DNA of 64,000 bases from Microcystis viridis FACHB-1342. Its GTDB lineage: Bacteria > Cyanobacteriota > Cyanobacteriia > Cyanobacteriales > Microcystaceae. A program made the position numbers and the translations under genes. Every line of letters starts with the position of its first letter. The stretch's first letter is position 1. This document shows positions 1 through 8,557 of the stretch, in pieces. The stretch is from the NCBI RefSeq assembly GCF_014698335.1, contig NZ_JACJSV010000009.1, positions 1 to 64,000 on the forward strand. The letters run 5' to 3'. Under the pieces are notes generated by a model. That model saw only the letters and a list, made by a program, of their open reading frames with translations, did no database searches and was not told the origin of the DNA.

Positions 1-201
1 TTTATAGAGTTTGTCAGCGAAACGTTTTTTTGTCTTTGCTGAAGCGGTAATCCGTTTGAGTTCTTTTTCTAGGGATTCGGGAATTTTTGTCCAATCAATT
101 AGTTGGTGAACTTCAGGAAAAAAGAAGTATAAAAACGCTTCAAAATACTCGGTTAATGCTTCTTTCCAGGGTTCATCATAATTGGCGGTTGTTGGGTTCA
201 T
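1..201 (-). CDS. Rpn-family (PD-(D/E)XK transposase/nuclease-like) protein, N-terminal part only
   Basis: The minus strand opens with ATG at 199-201 and stays open to the window edge, giving at least 67 residues. The start (MNPTTANYDEPWKEAL) and a following stretch containing FFFPEVHQLIDW resemble the N-terminus of the cyanobacterial Rpn/DUF4351 family, annotated as recombination-promoting nucleases or transposase-like proteins. Family members are usually about 300 residues, so most of the gene lies outside the window and it cannot be judged intact. Function is inferred from N-terminal similarity only. Confidence 0.6.
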   Translation of the reverse strand, partial: MNPTTANYDEPWKEALTEYFEAFLYFFFPEVHQLIDWTKIPESLEKELKRITASAKTKKRFADKLYK

Positions 202-254
202 TTGAGTTGTCCGCTTACTCTTAGGGGTGAAGCGCGATAGCGTAACGCACCGAT

Positions 255-545
255 TTAATAATAGAGGTGAATGGTGGTAATCTGGGGATTTTGTTGTAAA
301 AAAGCGGATATTTGTTCGATTCCGTCTTCGTTGGGAGAGAGAATAACGGTGGCGACTTCTGGAATTACTCCAGCTTGGAGACTTTGATAATCGGTAACAC
401 CAGCATCGAGGAAAACTACGGTAGCGGTTAAACGCTGATTTCTCGCACTATCCACCCGATTAGCTTGACTCAAGCCATCAGATTGAGCAAAATTGCACAA
501 AACATCGTCAACAGCAGAAAGGCTCGGCAAAAGGGTAGAAGTCAT
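255..545 (-). pseudogene. DUF4347 domain fragment
   Basis: A 96-residue reading frame carries the beginning of a DUF4347-like domain: VVFLDAGVTDYQSLQAGV, then a DGIEQI motif, then TTIHL. In intact members the IHL strand runs on into a Ser-His-Gly segment and a protein of hundreds of residues; here the frame ends in YY-stop right after IHL. It is therefore read as a truncated 5' remnant of a large surface or adhesin-like protein gene. It lies 53 bases upstream of the Rpn-like gene on the same strand. Confidence 0.5.
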
Positions 546-629
546 GACGTTAACCGCAAAAGATTAATGCGACTATTTTGTGCAAACAATCCCGAATTTT
601 TCAAGGTTTCTATAACAAAAATTAACATT

Positions 630-710
630 TATACAAGAAACCGGGTTTCTAAATAGGCGTTTTCTCATGGTTTCTTGAAAAAAACCATTTTCTCAGTTTC
701 GTGGGTTGTT
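630..710. repeat. Palindromic dispersed repeat (GAAACCGGGTTTC type)
   Basis: The stretch contains the palindrome GAAACCGGGTTTC followed by a second imperfect hairpin, ATGGTTT...AAACCAT. The same motif family, with a TTCTTGAAGAA-like centre, recurs as a perfect hairpin at 1578-1610. Both lie between genes, as expected for a small dispersed repeat. Confidence 0.5.
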
Positions 711-758
711 GCAAGATATGCAATCTGAACGACGTTCATAAATTGTATTTTTATTAGT

Positions 759-1167
759 TTATGGGACACAAACAATTCCTAATCCTGCCATTTGACGAAT
801 ATGATCATCAAAAGCGAATACCTTAAATATTTGTAAACGATGAGCCATAACTAAAATAGAACAATCTGTGTAACTCCATTTTTTATCATTGTACTGACAG
901 AAAGCTTCCAAATATTGCCAGATCATCGCTATCTGACACATTGATATAACGATGATCTTCTCTTAGTATTTGACCCACTTGGATTGAGGCTCGACTAGAT
1001 ACCTTGCTCCGAATCCAAGTCACAGTTTCATCGAATACCGATTCGAGAATAATCCAATTATTATGAGGATTTTCTAAGTAATATTTTTGAGCGCTTTCGT
1101 GATGAGTTTCAGATTTGACAAAAAAGGCAATTAAAGCAGAAGTATCAACAATAATTTCTTTGTCCAC
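759..1167 (-). pseudogene. PIN-domain toxin (VapC-like), frameshifted
   Basis: Two overlapping minus-strand frames together encode a full PIN domain. Frame one (1167 down to about 930) has VDTSAL with the first acidic residue and LESVFDE with the second. Frame two (about 930 to 759) has YTDCSILVMA and FAFDDHI with the remaining acidic residues, then stop. The frame changes near 927-932, around GATGATCTGG. Without the shift the protein would be about 135 residues, the normal VapC size. The antitoxin-like gene lies 5 bases upstream, the usual order. Either the toxin is inactivated or the sequence has a one- or two-base error here. Confidence 0.7.
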
Positions 1168-1172
1168 AATTT

Positions 1173-1433
1173 TTAATAAATAATTTCATCGATGTTTTCA
1201 GCGTAGTTAGTTACAACTTGACCCCGATTATCTTGTCCGATAATATATTTAGGCTCAGGTTGGACAATTTCTAAACTTCCACAAAGTTCCCAAGTACGAG
1301 TCTTAGTAATATCTGGTAATTCAGCTTGAACATAATTTTCCAAAGCTTTGATAACAATCTCTTGAACCGAGGATTTTTGTTCTTGCAAACGAGATATTAA
1401 TTCGTCGGGAATTTCGATCAATATTTGAGTCAT
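1173..1433 (-). CDS. Antitoxin-like protein of a PIN toxin pair
   Basis: The 86-residue product begins MTQILIEIPDELISRL, typical of small cyanobacterial antitoxins with a beta-strand plus helix DNA-binding start. A helical segment (EIVIKALENYV) follows, and then an acidic tail likely to bind the toxin. It sits 5 bases upstream of the frameshifted PIN gene and is probably co-transcribed with it. The assignment rests on size, sequence character and position; no catalytic residues are expected. Confidence 0.65.
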   Translation of the reverse strand: MTQILIEIPDELISRLQEQKSSVQEIVIKALENYVQAELPDITKTRTWELCGSLEIVQPEPKYIIGQDNRGQVVTNYAENIDEIIY

Positions 1434-1577
1434 TGATAAACCTTAGAGATTAACGTTGTTTTACTAACATTATAGCCTGTTTGTGAATTATAACCAAGAG
1501 ACGCAAATGCAATTACCTGAATCAGTTACCAAAAGGCTAACAACTGTTCACTGATTCAGGTGATTCGCCATAAGTCC

Positions 1578-1610
1578 AGAAAACGGGTTTCTTGAAGAAA
1601 CCCGTTTTCT
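1578..1610. repeat. Perfect 14-bp inverted repeat
   Basis: AGAAAACGGGTTTC and its exact complement are separated by the loop TTGAA. No T-run follows on either strand, so it is unlikely to be an intrinsic terminator. It belongs to the same palindromic family as the repeat at 630-710. Together with the small frame at 1609-1707 it is the only structure seen in the 1434-1758 gap. Confidence 0.6.
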
Positions 1611-1707
1611 AGATATTGATTTTTGCCAAAGACTGCTTAAATTCTGCGAGAGAATTAGCAGTAGCTGCTAATTTTAGTAGCTCTTCTAAGATAGTAGGGT
1701 TAGTCAT
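1609..1707 (-). CDS. Very short reading frame, possible remnant
   Basis: Minus-strand ATG at 1705-1707 opens a 32-residue frame, MTNPTILEELLKLAATANSL and onward, ending at TAG inside the hairpin at 1578-1610. The composition is protein-like and helical, but there is no convincing ribosome-binding site. The 3' end lies in a dispersed repeat. It may be the 5' remnant of a longer gene cut off by the repeat. Treat it as a weak call. Confidence 0.25.
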   Translation of the reverse strand: MTNPTILEELLKLAATANSLAEFKQSLAKINI

Positions 1708-1758
1708 TTTAAGGAGTTGACATGATTTTTTCCTGAATAAAGAGTAAAAATTAAACAA

Positions 1759-2874
1759 TTAAGCCCCTAAAGAAGGCACCATCCACACCGATTGAGTGCC
1801 GTCGAGGTCGGTATCTGGTCCAATTAGCGCCGGGTTGCGGTAGCCCGGGAGGACGGAGACGGCGAAAACCTCCTCCACGCCGCTATTGAACCAAAAAGTC
1901 GCCACCAGTTGACTGGTAGCCAGGTTGACAATAGCCAACCCGCACCGCAATTGATTACGTCGCTCATCCAGGGGTAAACCGCCAAAAATCGCAGTTTCCC
2001 GGATTTGGGACAACCCGACAAAGGCGTGACCTTCCCAACAGTCTAAACCCCGGGTAAAACCGGGCAATTCCGCCACGATTTCCGTGCTACCAGTTTGGGG
2101 ATGCCAACGGTTCAAGGTTCCATAACCGGAATTGAGGAAATAGAGATTACCCTGGTAAAGACGGGGAGAATGGGGCATGGCTAAACCCCGCAAAATCACC
2201 TCTCCCCTAGCCACATCAATTAAGCATCCGCCCTGGGCCTTATTCTCTCGCCAGAGGCTTTCCTCGTTGGTTTCCCCCAATGCCGTTACATATACGGGAG
2301 TGCCGCTATTTTCAGCCATAGCCAAGCCATTGAGGTGGCAGCGGTCTCCGGGGACTAACTCGGTAATAAAGGGCGGTTTCCACTGGGGTAGAAAACTCCA
2401 ATTTCCTTCGATAGTTGCCAGACAGTTAAATAGGGTATTGACCACCCAAAGGCGATTACTGCCAAAGGCCAAATCATGACCCATAATCGGGCCGGTGAGG
2501 TGAGAGGAGCGGGCCAAAAAGGCGATATCCTGTTCCCCTTCCGGTTTAATCTGGGGGGCAATCTCTCGATTAGCGGGTAAATTCCAAATTGCCTGACGAG
2601 CGCCCACAGCAATTCCGGTAGCGGTTCGGGTTAAACCCATTGCTTGGTCAAAATGGGCGAAACTCACCCGTATTTGTCCTTTATAAGTGCCAATGCTGGC
2701 CACTCGTCCCGCTTGGTAGGTGGAAATCAACACTGAGAGGTCAAGCTGGTTGAGTAATTCCGGCAGATTGAGGCTGTACTCATAATTGACCGGCACTGCT
2801 TGGCGCTGAGATGGACTCGCTGCTGGCTCTTGGGTATCTGAAAACTGGTTAGTCTTGGGCGGCAAGCTGTCCAT
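1759..2874 (-). CDS. TIGR03032 family protein
   Basis: The 371-residue product matches the TIGR03032 family of uncharacterised beta-rich proteins. Features include LDLSVLISTYQAGRV, a GHDLAFG segment, CHLNGLAM near the middle, MPHSPRLY and GLDCWEGHAFVGLSQ. The first 25 residues are low-complexity and probably disordered. No signal peptide or membrane segment is visible. Biochemical function is unknown. A degraded second copy of its 5' end lies at 4244-4363, so the region has been duplicated. Confidence 0.8.
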   Translation of the reverse strand: MDSLPPKTNQFSDTQEPAASPSQRQAVPVNYEYSLNLPELLNQLDLSVLISTYQAGRVASIGTYKGQIRVSFAHFDQAMGLTRTATGIAVGARQAIWNLPANREIAPQIKPEGEQDIAFLARSSHLTGPIMGHDLAFGSNRLWVVNTLFNCLATIEGNWSFLPQWKPPFITELVPGDRCHLNGLAMAENSGTPVYVTALGETNEESLWRENKAQGGCLIDVARGEVILRGLAMPHSPRLYQGNLYFLNSGYGTLNRWHPQTGSTEIVAELPGFTRGLDCWEGHAFVGLSQIRETAIFGGLPLDERRNQLRCGLAIVNLATSQLVATFWFNSGVEEVFAVSVLPGYRNPALIGPDTDLDGTQSVWMVPSLGA

Positions 2875-3413
2875 AGAGTTTTTTTTGCATGGATTAGAAT
2901 CGATTGTGATAATTGATTATTGTTTATGGTTTGTTGACTAAGGGGTTCTAATTAATCCCCCCTTGCCCCCCTTAATAAGGTTTGATCCCCCCTTGCCCCC
3001 CTTAATAAGCTATCCCTTATAGGGATCTTTCTTAACAATTTTTGCAGTAAGCACTCCAACCCTTATCCTGACTTGATTTCAGTTTTTTCTTTGTTTTGTA
3101 AGGGTGTCAACAAGGAATATTACAAATTGTTAACCGAGTCTTGAAAGCCTTGTGCTACAAAGGTTTGAAATGTTAAGAAAGATGTGACTAAAGGACAGCT
3201 TAATAAGGGGGGTGGTGATGGGTTTCAGTTGGCATTAATGGGTTCTATTATAGACAAATTAATCAATATTATTTATAAAGTTTTCTTAACTTTTTTTGTA
3301 TCAAATTTACCTGAACGGTAGTATTAAATACTTATGATTGAGTTTGTATAAAACACTTTTGCAATTTAAGCTTGTGTATAAAGTTTTATACACAGATTCA
3401 ACATTTCTGGTCA
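2875..3413. other. Gene-free stretch with G/C-run repeats
   Basis: No reading frame is supported. Bases 2955-3010 carry two copies of CCCCCCTTGCCCCCCTTAATAAG, and 3200-3213 a further AATAAGGGG motif; these belong to the dispersed family that forms the array at 5883-6113. The parts at 2782-2932 (including the gene start) and 3219-3366 recur at 4271-4572. The intervening 2933-3218 is absent from the second copy, so it may be an insertion here or a deletion there. Confidence 0.6.
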
Positions 3414-3752
3414 CTAAGCCACAGCAAATCCCGTATATTTGCGTATTTTAGGATAACGAAAACCCAGGACTATATCTTCTTTGGGAATACCTGCCTCCAT
3501 CAAATCAGTAGCTATGCCTTCCTCCGTTTCATCACATTGAATCCAGACTTTATCGACAACCAAGCTAAGGTGAATTGGTGTTGCATGGAGATACTTATTA
3601 CCACTCCAACCGAAATCTAAAACTAGATAATGTCCTCGTTCATCATCAAATATAACCTGAGAAGTGTAGCCATCAGGTAAAGTAGCACGATAGTTAGCAT
3701 GATTCTGGAGAACAGTCTTAATAATACCTTGATATTTTAATCGGGTATCCAT
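3414..3752 (-). CDS. xisI: XisI-family protein
   Basis: The 112-residue product matches the XisI family (fdxN element excision controlling factor): MDTRLKYQGIIKTVL start, VIFDDERGHYLVLDFGW core, a TEEGIATDLMEAGIP segment and the characteristic C-terminus RKYTGFAVA. Its start overlaps the end of xisH by 16 bases, so the two are translationally linked. In Anabaena these proteins control fdxN-element excision. Here no nif context is visible, so the role is more likely that of a small selfish or toxin-antitoxin-like module (inference). A second xisI is at 13199. Confidence 0.9.
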   Translation of the reverse strand: MDTRLKYQGIIKTVLQNHANYRATLPDGYTSQVIFDDERGHYLVLDFGWSGNKYLHATPIHLSLVVDKVWIQCDETEEGIATDLMEAGIPKEDIVLGFRYPKIRKYTGFAVA

Positions 3753-4156
3753 TGCACGATTACCTCACTTTCATCATCAAAGACAATTAATTTCACAATC
3801 TGATTCTTTAGCAATACCTGCCCTAATTCTATACTAAAAACACTGTTAAAAGTTGGCTGAGATATGGCCAGATAAAGAACTCGCTCAACTTTCATCTCGT
3901 TAAGGATTTGACGATACAAGACGTACTGCCCCAAAGCTTGCTGTAAATCCTTTACGTCAGACTGTCCTACAAAGCTTTTCACTTCAACGACAATTTTCCG
4001 CAATTCTTTCTCCGCACTGATTAAGCGTTCTGCTCCCAAATCAGCGGATAAACGCTTCTTGCCAATTTGAAGTGGAAAAGGATCGTGAGTGATTGCCCAC
4101 CCGTCCTTCTCTAAAGCAAGTTTTACAGTGTCGTGGTAAATATCTCTTGCAGACAC
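3737..4156 (-). CDS. xisH: XisH-family protein, PD-(D/E)XK nuclease fold
   Basis: The 139-residue product is a full-length XisH. It starts MSARDIYHDTVKLAL, has SADLGAERLI followed by VEVKSFVGQSD (the acidic and E-x-K positions of a PD-(D/E)XK nuclease core), and ends EVIVQWIPD. Presence of these residues suggests it is catalytically competent. It is followed by overlapping xisI. The pair lies between two direct repeats derived from the TIGR03032 gene's 5' region (3219-3366 and 4426-4572). Confidence 0.9.
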   Translation of the reverse strand: MSARDIYHDTVKLALEKDGWAITHDPFPLQIGKKRLSADLGAERLISAEKELRKIVVEVKSFVGQSDVKDLQQALGQYVLYRQILNEMKVERVLYLAISQPTFNSVFSIELGQVLLKNQIVKLIVFDDESEVIVQWIPD

Positions 4157-4234
4157 AAAAATTCAGAGGATAAATACTCTAATCAGCAGTATAGCAAATT
4201 TTTCTGTTCTCAAGACCTCTTGTAAAAATCAAAA

Positions 4235-4572
4235 GACGAGTGCCTACAGCAATTCCGGTAGCAGTTCGGGATAATTGACCGACACTGCTTGGCGCTGAGA
4301 TGGACTCGCTGCTGGCTCTTGGGTATCTGAAAACTGGTTAGTGTTAGGCGGCAAGCTGTCCATAGAGTTTTTTTTGCATGGATTAGAATCGATTGTGATA
4401 ATTGATTATTGTCTATGGTTTATTATGGTTTCAGTTGGCATTAATGGGTTCTATTATAGACAAATTAATCAATATTATTTATAAAGTTTTCTTAACTTTT
4501 TTTGTATCAAATTTACTTGAACGGGAGCATTAAATATTTATAATTGAGTTTGTGTAAAACACTTTTGCAATT
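4235..4572. repeat. Duplicated copy of the 5' region of the TIGR03032 gene
   Basis: Three blocks match upstream DNA in the same orientation: 4235-4270 with 2595-2630, 4271-4421 with 2782-2932, and 4426-4572 with 3219-3366. Differences are scattered single bases. Compared with the first copy it lacks about 150 coding bases and about 285 intergenic bases. The copy therefore holds the start codon and upstream region of the TIGR03032 gene on the far side of xisHI. Confidence 0.85.
4244..4363 (-). pseudogene. 5' fragment of a second TIGR03032 gene
   Basis: From ATG at 4361-4363 the frame reads MDSLPPNTNQFSDTQEPAAS, nearly identical to the N-terminus of the intact gene at 1759-2874. After about 31 codons it crosses a deletion junction at 4270/4271, runs out of frame and stops at TAG (4244-4246). 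Only 39 codons remain. It is a dead remnant of the duplication. Confidence 0.8.
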
Positions 4573-4671
4573 ATGGAATTTTGGAATTGATGAAATCTAG
4601 CCAAGAATTTAACTTAAGCTTATTCTTTTGGATATAAACTTGATTCTAGAAAAACTATTGGTAATCAGAAA

Positions 4672-5829
4672 ATGCTGACTTCATCGCCTCCCAATCTCTC
4701 GCAACTTGCCCTTTTATTTCTCAAAATCGGCATTATCGGTTTTGGTGGTCCGGCTGCCCATATCGCTTTAATGGAGGAAGAAGTGGTTAAGCGTCGCGGT
4801 TGGATGACTAAGGAGCGATTTCTCGATTTGGTGGGGGCAACTAATCTGATTCCCGGTCCTAATTCCACGGAAATGGCCATTCATATCGGTTATATTTTTG
4901 GTGGTTTAGCGGGTTTAATAATCACGGGGGTTTGTTTTATCACTCCTGCGGTGTTAATTACGGGTTTTCTAGCTTGGATTTATACTACCTACGGGACTTT
5001 ACCGGATGTGGCTCCGATTTTTGCGGGGATTAAACCGGTAGTAATTGCGGTGATTTTTCAGGCCCTCTGGCGCCTAGGCAAAAAGGCACTGAAAACCCGT
5101 CAATTACTCTTCATCGGATTGGGAGTTATCGGATTATTAATCTTAGGTTTAAATGAAATTATCGCTTTACTGTTAGGGGGAATTATCGGGATGTTTATCC
5201 TAAAAAAATTCGCTACTTTTCCCCTGATTGTGGCAGGAATAGGCGGTGCGACGGCGGTTGCTACTCCTAGCAATATCCCACCGACATTAACAGGATTAGG
5301 GCTATTTTTTCTCAAGGTGGGTAGTGTTTTATTTGGTAGTGGTTATGTGTTAGTTGCCTTTTTAGAAGCGGATTTAGTGCAGGGGAGAGGATGGTTAACC
5401 CAGCAACAATTATTAGATGCTATTGCTGTAGGTCAATTTACCCCCGGTCCAGTGTTATCTACAGCCACTTTTATCGGTTATCAAATATTAGGAGTATCGG
5501 GGGCAATTGTGGCAACTCTAGCGATTTTCTTTCCTTCTTTTATCTTTGTTTTATTACTTAATCCTCTTATTCCTAAACTGAGAGAATCGGCTTGGGCAGG
5601 GGCTTTTTTAGATGCAATTAATGCTAGTGCTGTGGCTTTAATGGCAGCGGTAATTTTTAATTTAGCTCTAGCTACTTGGTTACAACCCTACGGGAATTTA
5701 CCTTTTAATTTATTGGCTATCATTCTATCTCTTATCTCCGCTATTCTTTTACTACGTTTTCAGGTTAATTCTACTTGGTTAATTCTTGCTGGCGCGCTTA
5801 TTGGTTTGCTCTTAAAACAATTAGGTTAG
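4672..5829 (+). CDS. chrA: ChrA-family (chromate transporter) membrane protein
   Basis: The 385-residue product has two tandem CHR domains, the usual long form. Each half begins with a conserved face: IGFGGPAAHIALMEEEVV in the first, GSGYVLVAFLEADLV in the second. Each carries the family's PGP motif (LIPGPNSTEMAIHIGY and FTPGPVLSTATFIGYQ). Around ten hydrophobic segments are visible. The family exports chromate or related oxyanions; the actual substrate here is not shown by sequence. No clear ribosome-binding site precedes the start. Confidence 0.85.
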   Translation: MLTSSPPNLSQLALLFLKIGIIGFGGPAAHIALMEEEVVKRRGWMTKERFLDLVGATNLIPGPNSTEMAIHIGYIFGGLAGLIITGVCFITPAVLITGFLAWIYTTYGTLPDVAPIFAGIKPVVIAVIFQALWRLGKKALKTRQLLFIGLGVIGLLILGLNEIIALLLGGIIGMFILKKFATFPLIVAGIGGATAVATPSNIPPTLTGLGLFFLKVGSVLFGSGYVLVAFLEADLVQGRGWLTQQQLLDAIAVGQFTPGPVLSTATFIGYQILGVSGAIVATLAIFFPSFIFVLLLNPLIPKLRESAWAGAFLDAINASAVALMAAVIFNLALATWLQPYGNLPFNLLAIILSLISAILLLRFQVNSTWLILAGALIGLLLKQLG

Positions 5830-5882
5830 GGGGAAATAAGTCAATGGTTCTAATTGAATATTAAGATAGATTTTGCCTTTTA

Positions 5883-6113
5883 TCCCCCCTTAATTCCCCC
5901 TTGATACCCGCTTAATAAGGGGGGTGCTGATCCCCCCTTAATCCCCCCTTAATAAGGGGGGCGCTGATCCCCCCTTAATCCCCCCTTAATAAGGATTGAT
6001 CCCCCCTTGATACCCGCTTAATAAGGGGGGTGCTGATCCCCCCTTAATCCCCCCTTAATAAGGGGGGTGCTGATCCCCCCTTAATCCCCCCTTAATAAGG
6101 GGGGCGCTGATTC
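5883..6113. repeat. Tandem array of a 37-bp G/C-run unit
   Basis: The unit is GCTGAT, six C, TTAAT, six C, TTAATAA, six G and one variable base (37 bp). It is repeated about six times with a degenerate copy (GATACCCGCTTAATAAG). Each unit holds the palindrome CCCCCCTTAATAAGGGGGG. Adjacent units abut with no unique spacer, so it is not a CRISPR. The array runs into hisG and supplies its last codons and stop. Confidence 0.85.
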
Positions 6114-6739
6114 GTTAAACTGAGCTTTTCTACCCAGTTGTAGATCTGATCGCGATTTAGTCTATAGCTTAGAGGATGGGCGATTAATCGAGCGCTACTA
6201 GCAAATAATTCGGCAATTTCTACTAAACCATTTTCGCGTAAAGTTCGACCAGTGGAAACTAGGTCAACTATCGCTTCTGACATCCCCGTAATCGGGCCTA
6301 ATTCTACGGAACCATAGAGAGGTATAATCTCGACGGGAATATCTAAACGACGAAAATAATCCTTAGCACAATTGACAAATTTTGAGGCAACTTTACCGTG
6401 ATGGGGAATATCTAAGGGACTTTGATAGGGACTATCAGCAGGGACAGCTACCGACATCCGACAATAACCAAATTTTAGGTCAATTAAATTAGCCACATCG
6501 GGAGATTTTTCCAATAAAATATCATAACCGGCGATGCCTAATTGTGCCTGACCGTATTCTACATAAACTGGTACATCTGTGGCTCTGACTAATAACGCTT
6601 TCGCTTGGTTAGTGGGATCGGTAATCTGTAATTGGCGATTTTTTGAGTCAAGAAAGGCACTAAAATCTAAGCCAATCTTTTGAAATATTTGGATACTTTC
6701 GTTTAGTAAAGCACCCTTCGGTAAGGCAATTGTTAGCAT
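6092..6739 (-). CDS. hisG: ATP phosphoribosyltransferase, short form (HisG)
   Basis: HisG catalyses the first step of histidine synthesis, joining ATP and PRPP. The 215-residue product has [16 protein letters not shown] at the N-terminus, a [10 protein letters not shown] motif and the PRPP-binding region around [15 protein letters not shown]. It lacks the C-terminal regulatory domain, so it is the short form that needs HisZ as a partner. The last residues, NQRPPY, and the stop are encoded by the 37-bp repeat, so the native C-terminus has been replaced or extended by repeat DNA. Confidence 0.92.
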   Translation of the reverse strand: MLTIALPKGALLNESIQIFQKIGLDFSAFLDSKNRQLQITDPTNQAKALLVRATDVPVYVEYGQAQLGIAGYDILLEKSPDVANLIDLKFGYCRMSVAVPADSPYQSPLDIPHHGKVASKFVNCAKDYFRRLDIPVEIIPLYGSVELGPITGMSEAIVDLVSTGRTLRENGLVEIAELFASSARLIAHPLSYRLNRDQIYNWVEKLSLTNQRPPY

Positions 6740-6799
6740 AGAGGGAATTATGAATTGGGGTGTGGGGTTTTTCAGTGAACAGTAAACAGTAATCAGTAA

Positions 6800-7591
6800 T
6801 CAGTGAACTGAAAATTCGCCTCTGATAACCGAGATGGCAGTAAGTTCTCTAATGACCACATCAGCTAATTGTAAATCTTGATGGTTTTCCGGTTGCCAAC
6901 TAATTGCGATCGCAGCTGCTGATTTTGCCTGTTTAGCCATTTCCCAATCGGCCCTAGTATCCCCTATCATCAGGGTTTTGTCCACTGGGGTCCCCAAAGC
7001 TTGACAGGTTTCTTGCAATAATAAGGGATCGGGTTTACTTAAACCTCGATCGCAGCCCCGAACAATTTTAATATAATTTAATAGGTGATTTTCCTTGACA
7101 AATTGCTCAACTCGTGCTGTGGTATCGGAGGAAAGAATCGCCAATTGTAAACCGGCCGCGTGCAGATAACGAATTACTTCTAAACATTGGGGATAGAGGG
7201 GATTTAAGCGGGGGGGAACCTTTTCATCGGCCGCTTGAAAGGCCGCTTTTGCGATCGCCATGGCCGTTAACCAATCCCGGCCGGTGGAAGCAATACAACC
7301 GGCAGCGACGATATGATTATCTCTGCGGCTGCCCACTGCCATTAAACCAGCAGGATTGAGACTATTTGCCCCAATACCGAAAGTTTTGGTTAATAAAGAC
7401 TCTAAACCAGGGATTTGCGATTCAATGGCTTGTATCCGGGCTATAGCTCGATCGTACCAGAAAGCTCGCGAATCCTCTAGCGTACCGTCCTTATCAAAAA
7501 CAATCCCTTGAATATCTCTAAATTCTCGATTACCACAGCGAATTATCGGCAAATAAACCTCCTTATTTTTATCTATATTGTCAGTCATCAT
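6800..7591 (-). CDS. HAD-superfamily hydrolase (phosphatase)
   Basis: The 263-residue product shows the HAD motifs in order: FDKDGTLEDS (motif I, nucleophile Asp at DKD), LAILSSDTTARV (motif II), the lysine in GLSKPDP (motif III) and MIGDTRADWEMA (motif IV). The cap between motifs I and II is helical, as in phosphoglycolate phosphatase-like enzymes. The substrate is not predictable. Its C-terminal SVH-stop lies within a dispersed repeat (ATCAGTGAACTG type). It is separated from hisG by 60 bases on the same strand. Confidence 0.82.
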   Translation of the reverse strand: MMTDNIDKNKEVYLPIIRCGNREFRDIQGIVFDKDGTLEDSRAFWYDRAIARIQAIESQIPGLESLLTKTFGIGANSLNPAGLMAVGSRRDNHIVAAGCIASTGRDWLTAMAIAKAAFQAADEKVPPRLNPLYPQCLEVIRYLHAAGLQLAILSSDTTARVEQFVKENHLLNYIKIVRGCDRGLSKPDPLLLQETCQALGTPVDKTLMIGDTRADWEMAKQAKSAAAIAISWQPENHQDLQLADVVIRELTAISVIRGEFSVH

Positions 7592-7720
7592 TTTAGCTTT
7601 CAGGATTAAGGAGACAGGATTCAGGAGACAGGAGATTATTTCTATTTATTCTCCCCATCCCCCCACTACCCCACTACCCCACACCCCACTTTCCTATACC
7701 TTTTAAAACAGGATTTAGTA

Positions 7721-8398
7721 TTACTCCTCAAAAGCAGCTTTTTGCTGACGGACTAAATCGACACCGCGAGAAGTCCCCAGACGGGTGGCCCCGGCCTGGA
7801 TAAGAGCGATTGCTTGTTCAATGGTGCGAATTCCGCCGGATGCTTTAATTCCTACCCGGCCTTTGCTAATTTCCTTGAGAAACTTCACATCGCTAACCGT
7901 TGCTCCTCCAAACCAGCCGGTACTGGTTTTTAGATAACTCACTCCTGCATCCATGCAAATTTCTGCCGCTAAACGTTTCTCGGTGTCCGTTAGTTGCGAG
8001 GTTTCCAGAATCGCTTTCACTGTCTGGCCAGTTTCCTGACAAATACTAGCAATTTCTTGGAATAATTCCTCGGATTTCCCATCTTTTAGCCAACCGAGAT
8101 TAATAACCACCTCTAACTCCTTAGCACCATTATCTACGGCTTCTAAAGCCTCATAACGTTTAACTGCGGAGGTAGTGGCCCCTGCGGGAAAACCAATCAC
8201 GGTAGAAACTAAAGTTTTTTTGCCGTGGAGTAACTGCACCGCTTGCTTAACGGCAGCGGGATAAACGCAGACGGTGGGAAAATGATATTGATCAGCCTGT
8301 TGACAGTAAGCCTCTAATTGTTCCCTGGTGGCGGTGGGGATGAGGAGAGAATGGTCGATATATTGTGCTAAATCTAGATCAGAATCGGTGATAGCCAT
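7721..8398 (-). CDS. deoC: Deoxyribose-phosphate aldolase
   Basis: The enzyme cleaves 2-deoxyribose 5-phosphate to glyceraldehyde 3-phosphate and acetaldehyde. The 225-residue product has [28 protein letters not shown], the catalytic region [10 protein letters not shown], the Schiff-base lysine in YLKTSTGWF, and [14 protein letters not shown]. Length and motif order match bacterial DeoC. It is divergent from acnB. Confidence 0.93.
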   Translation of the reverse strand: MAITDSDLDLAQYIDHSLLIPTATREQLEAYCQQADQYHFPTVCVYPAAVKQAVQLLHGKKTLVSTVIGFPAGATTSAVKRYEALEAVDNGAKELEVVINLGWLKDGKSEELFQEIASICQETGQTVKAILETSQLTDTEKRLAAEICMDAGVSYLKTSTGWFGGATVSDVKFLKEISKGRVGIKASGGIRTIEQAIALIQAGATRLGTSRGVDLVRQQKAAFEE

Positions 8399-8557
8399 TA
8401 TCTACGCCTCAATATAGTCAATCGATCGCTATTTTCTCATTTTATGGAAGTCACACAGCAAAGTCATCTCTCGTTAACCTAGAAATTCCGAGACTAGCAA
8501 AAATCCAGTAACCTAGGAAGAAACCGTCACAAGTGAAGACTAGGAGACAATAGACCT

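Noticed and set aside
465-656. 63-codon plus-strand frame over the DUF4347 fragment
   Set aside because: It is the complement of the DUF4347 frame plus repeat sequence and has no protein-like pattern.
5883-6113. Possible CRISPR array because of regularly spaced ~37-bp repeats
   Set aside because: Units abut directly with no unique spacers, contain long G/C runs, and no cas genes are nearby.
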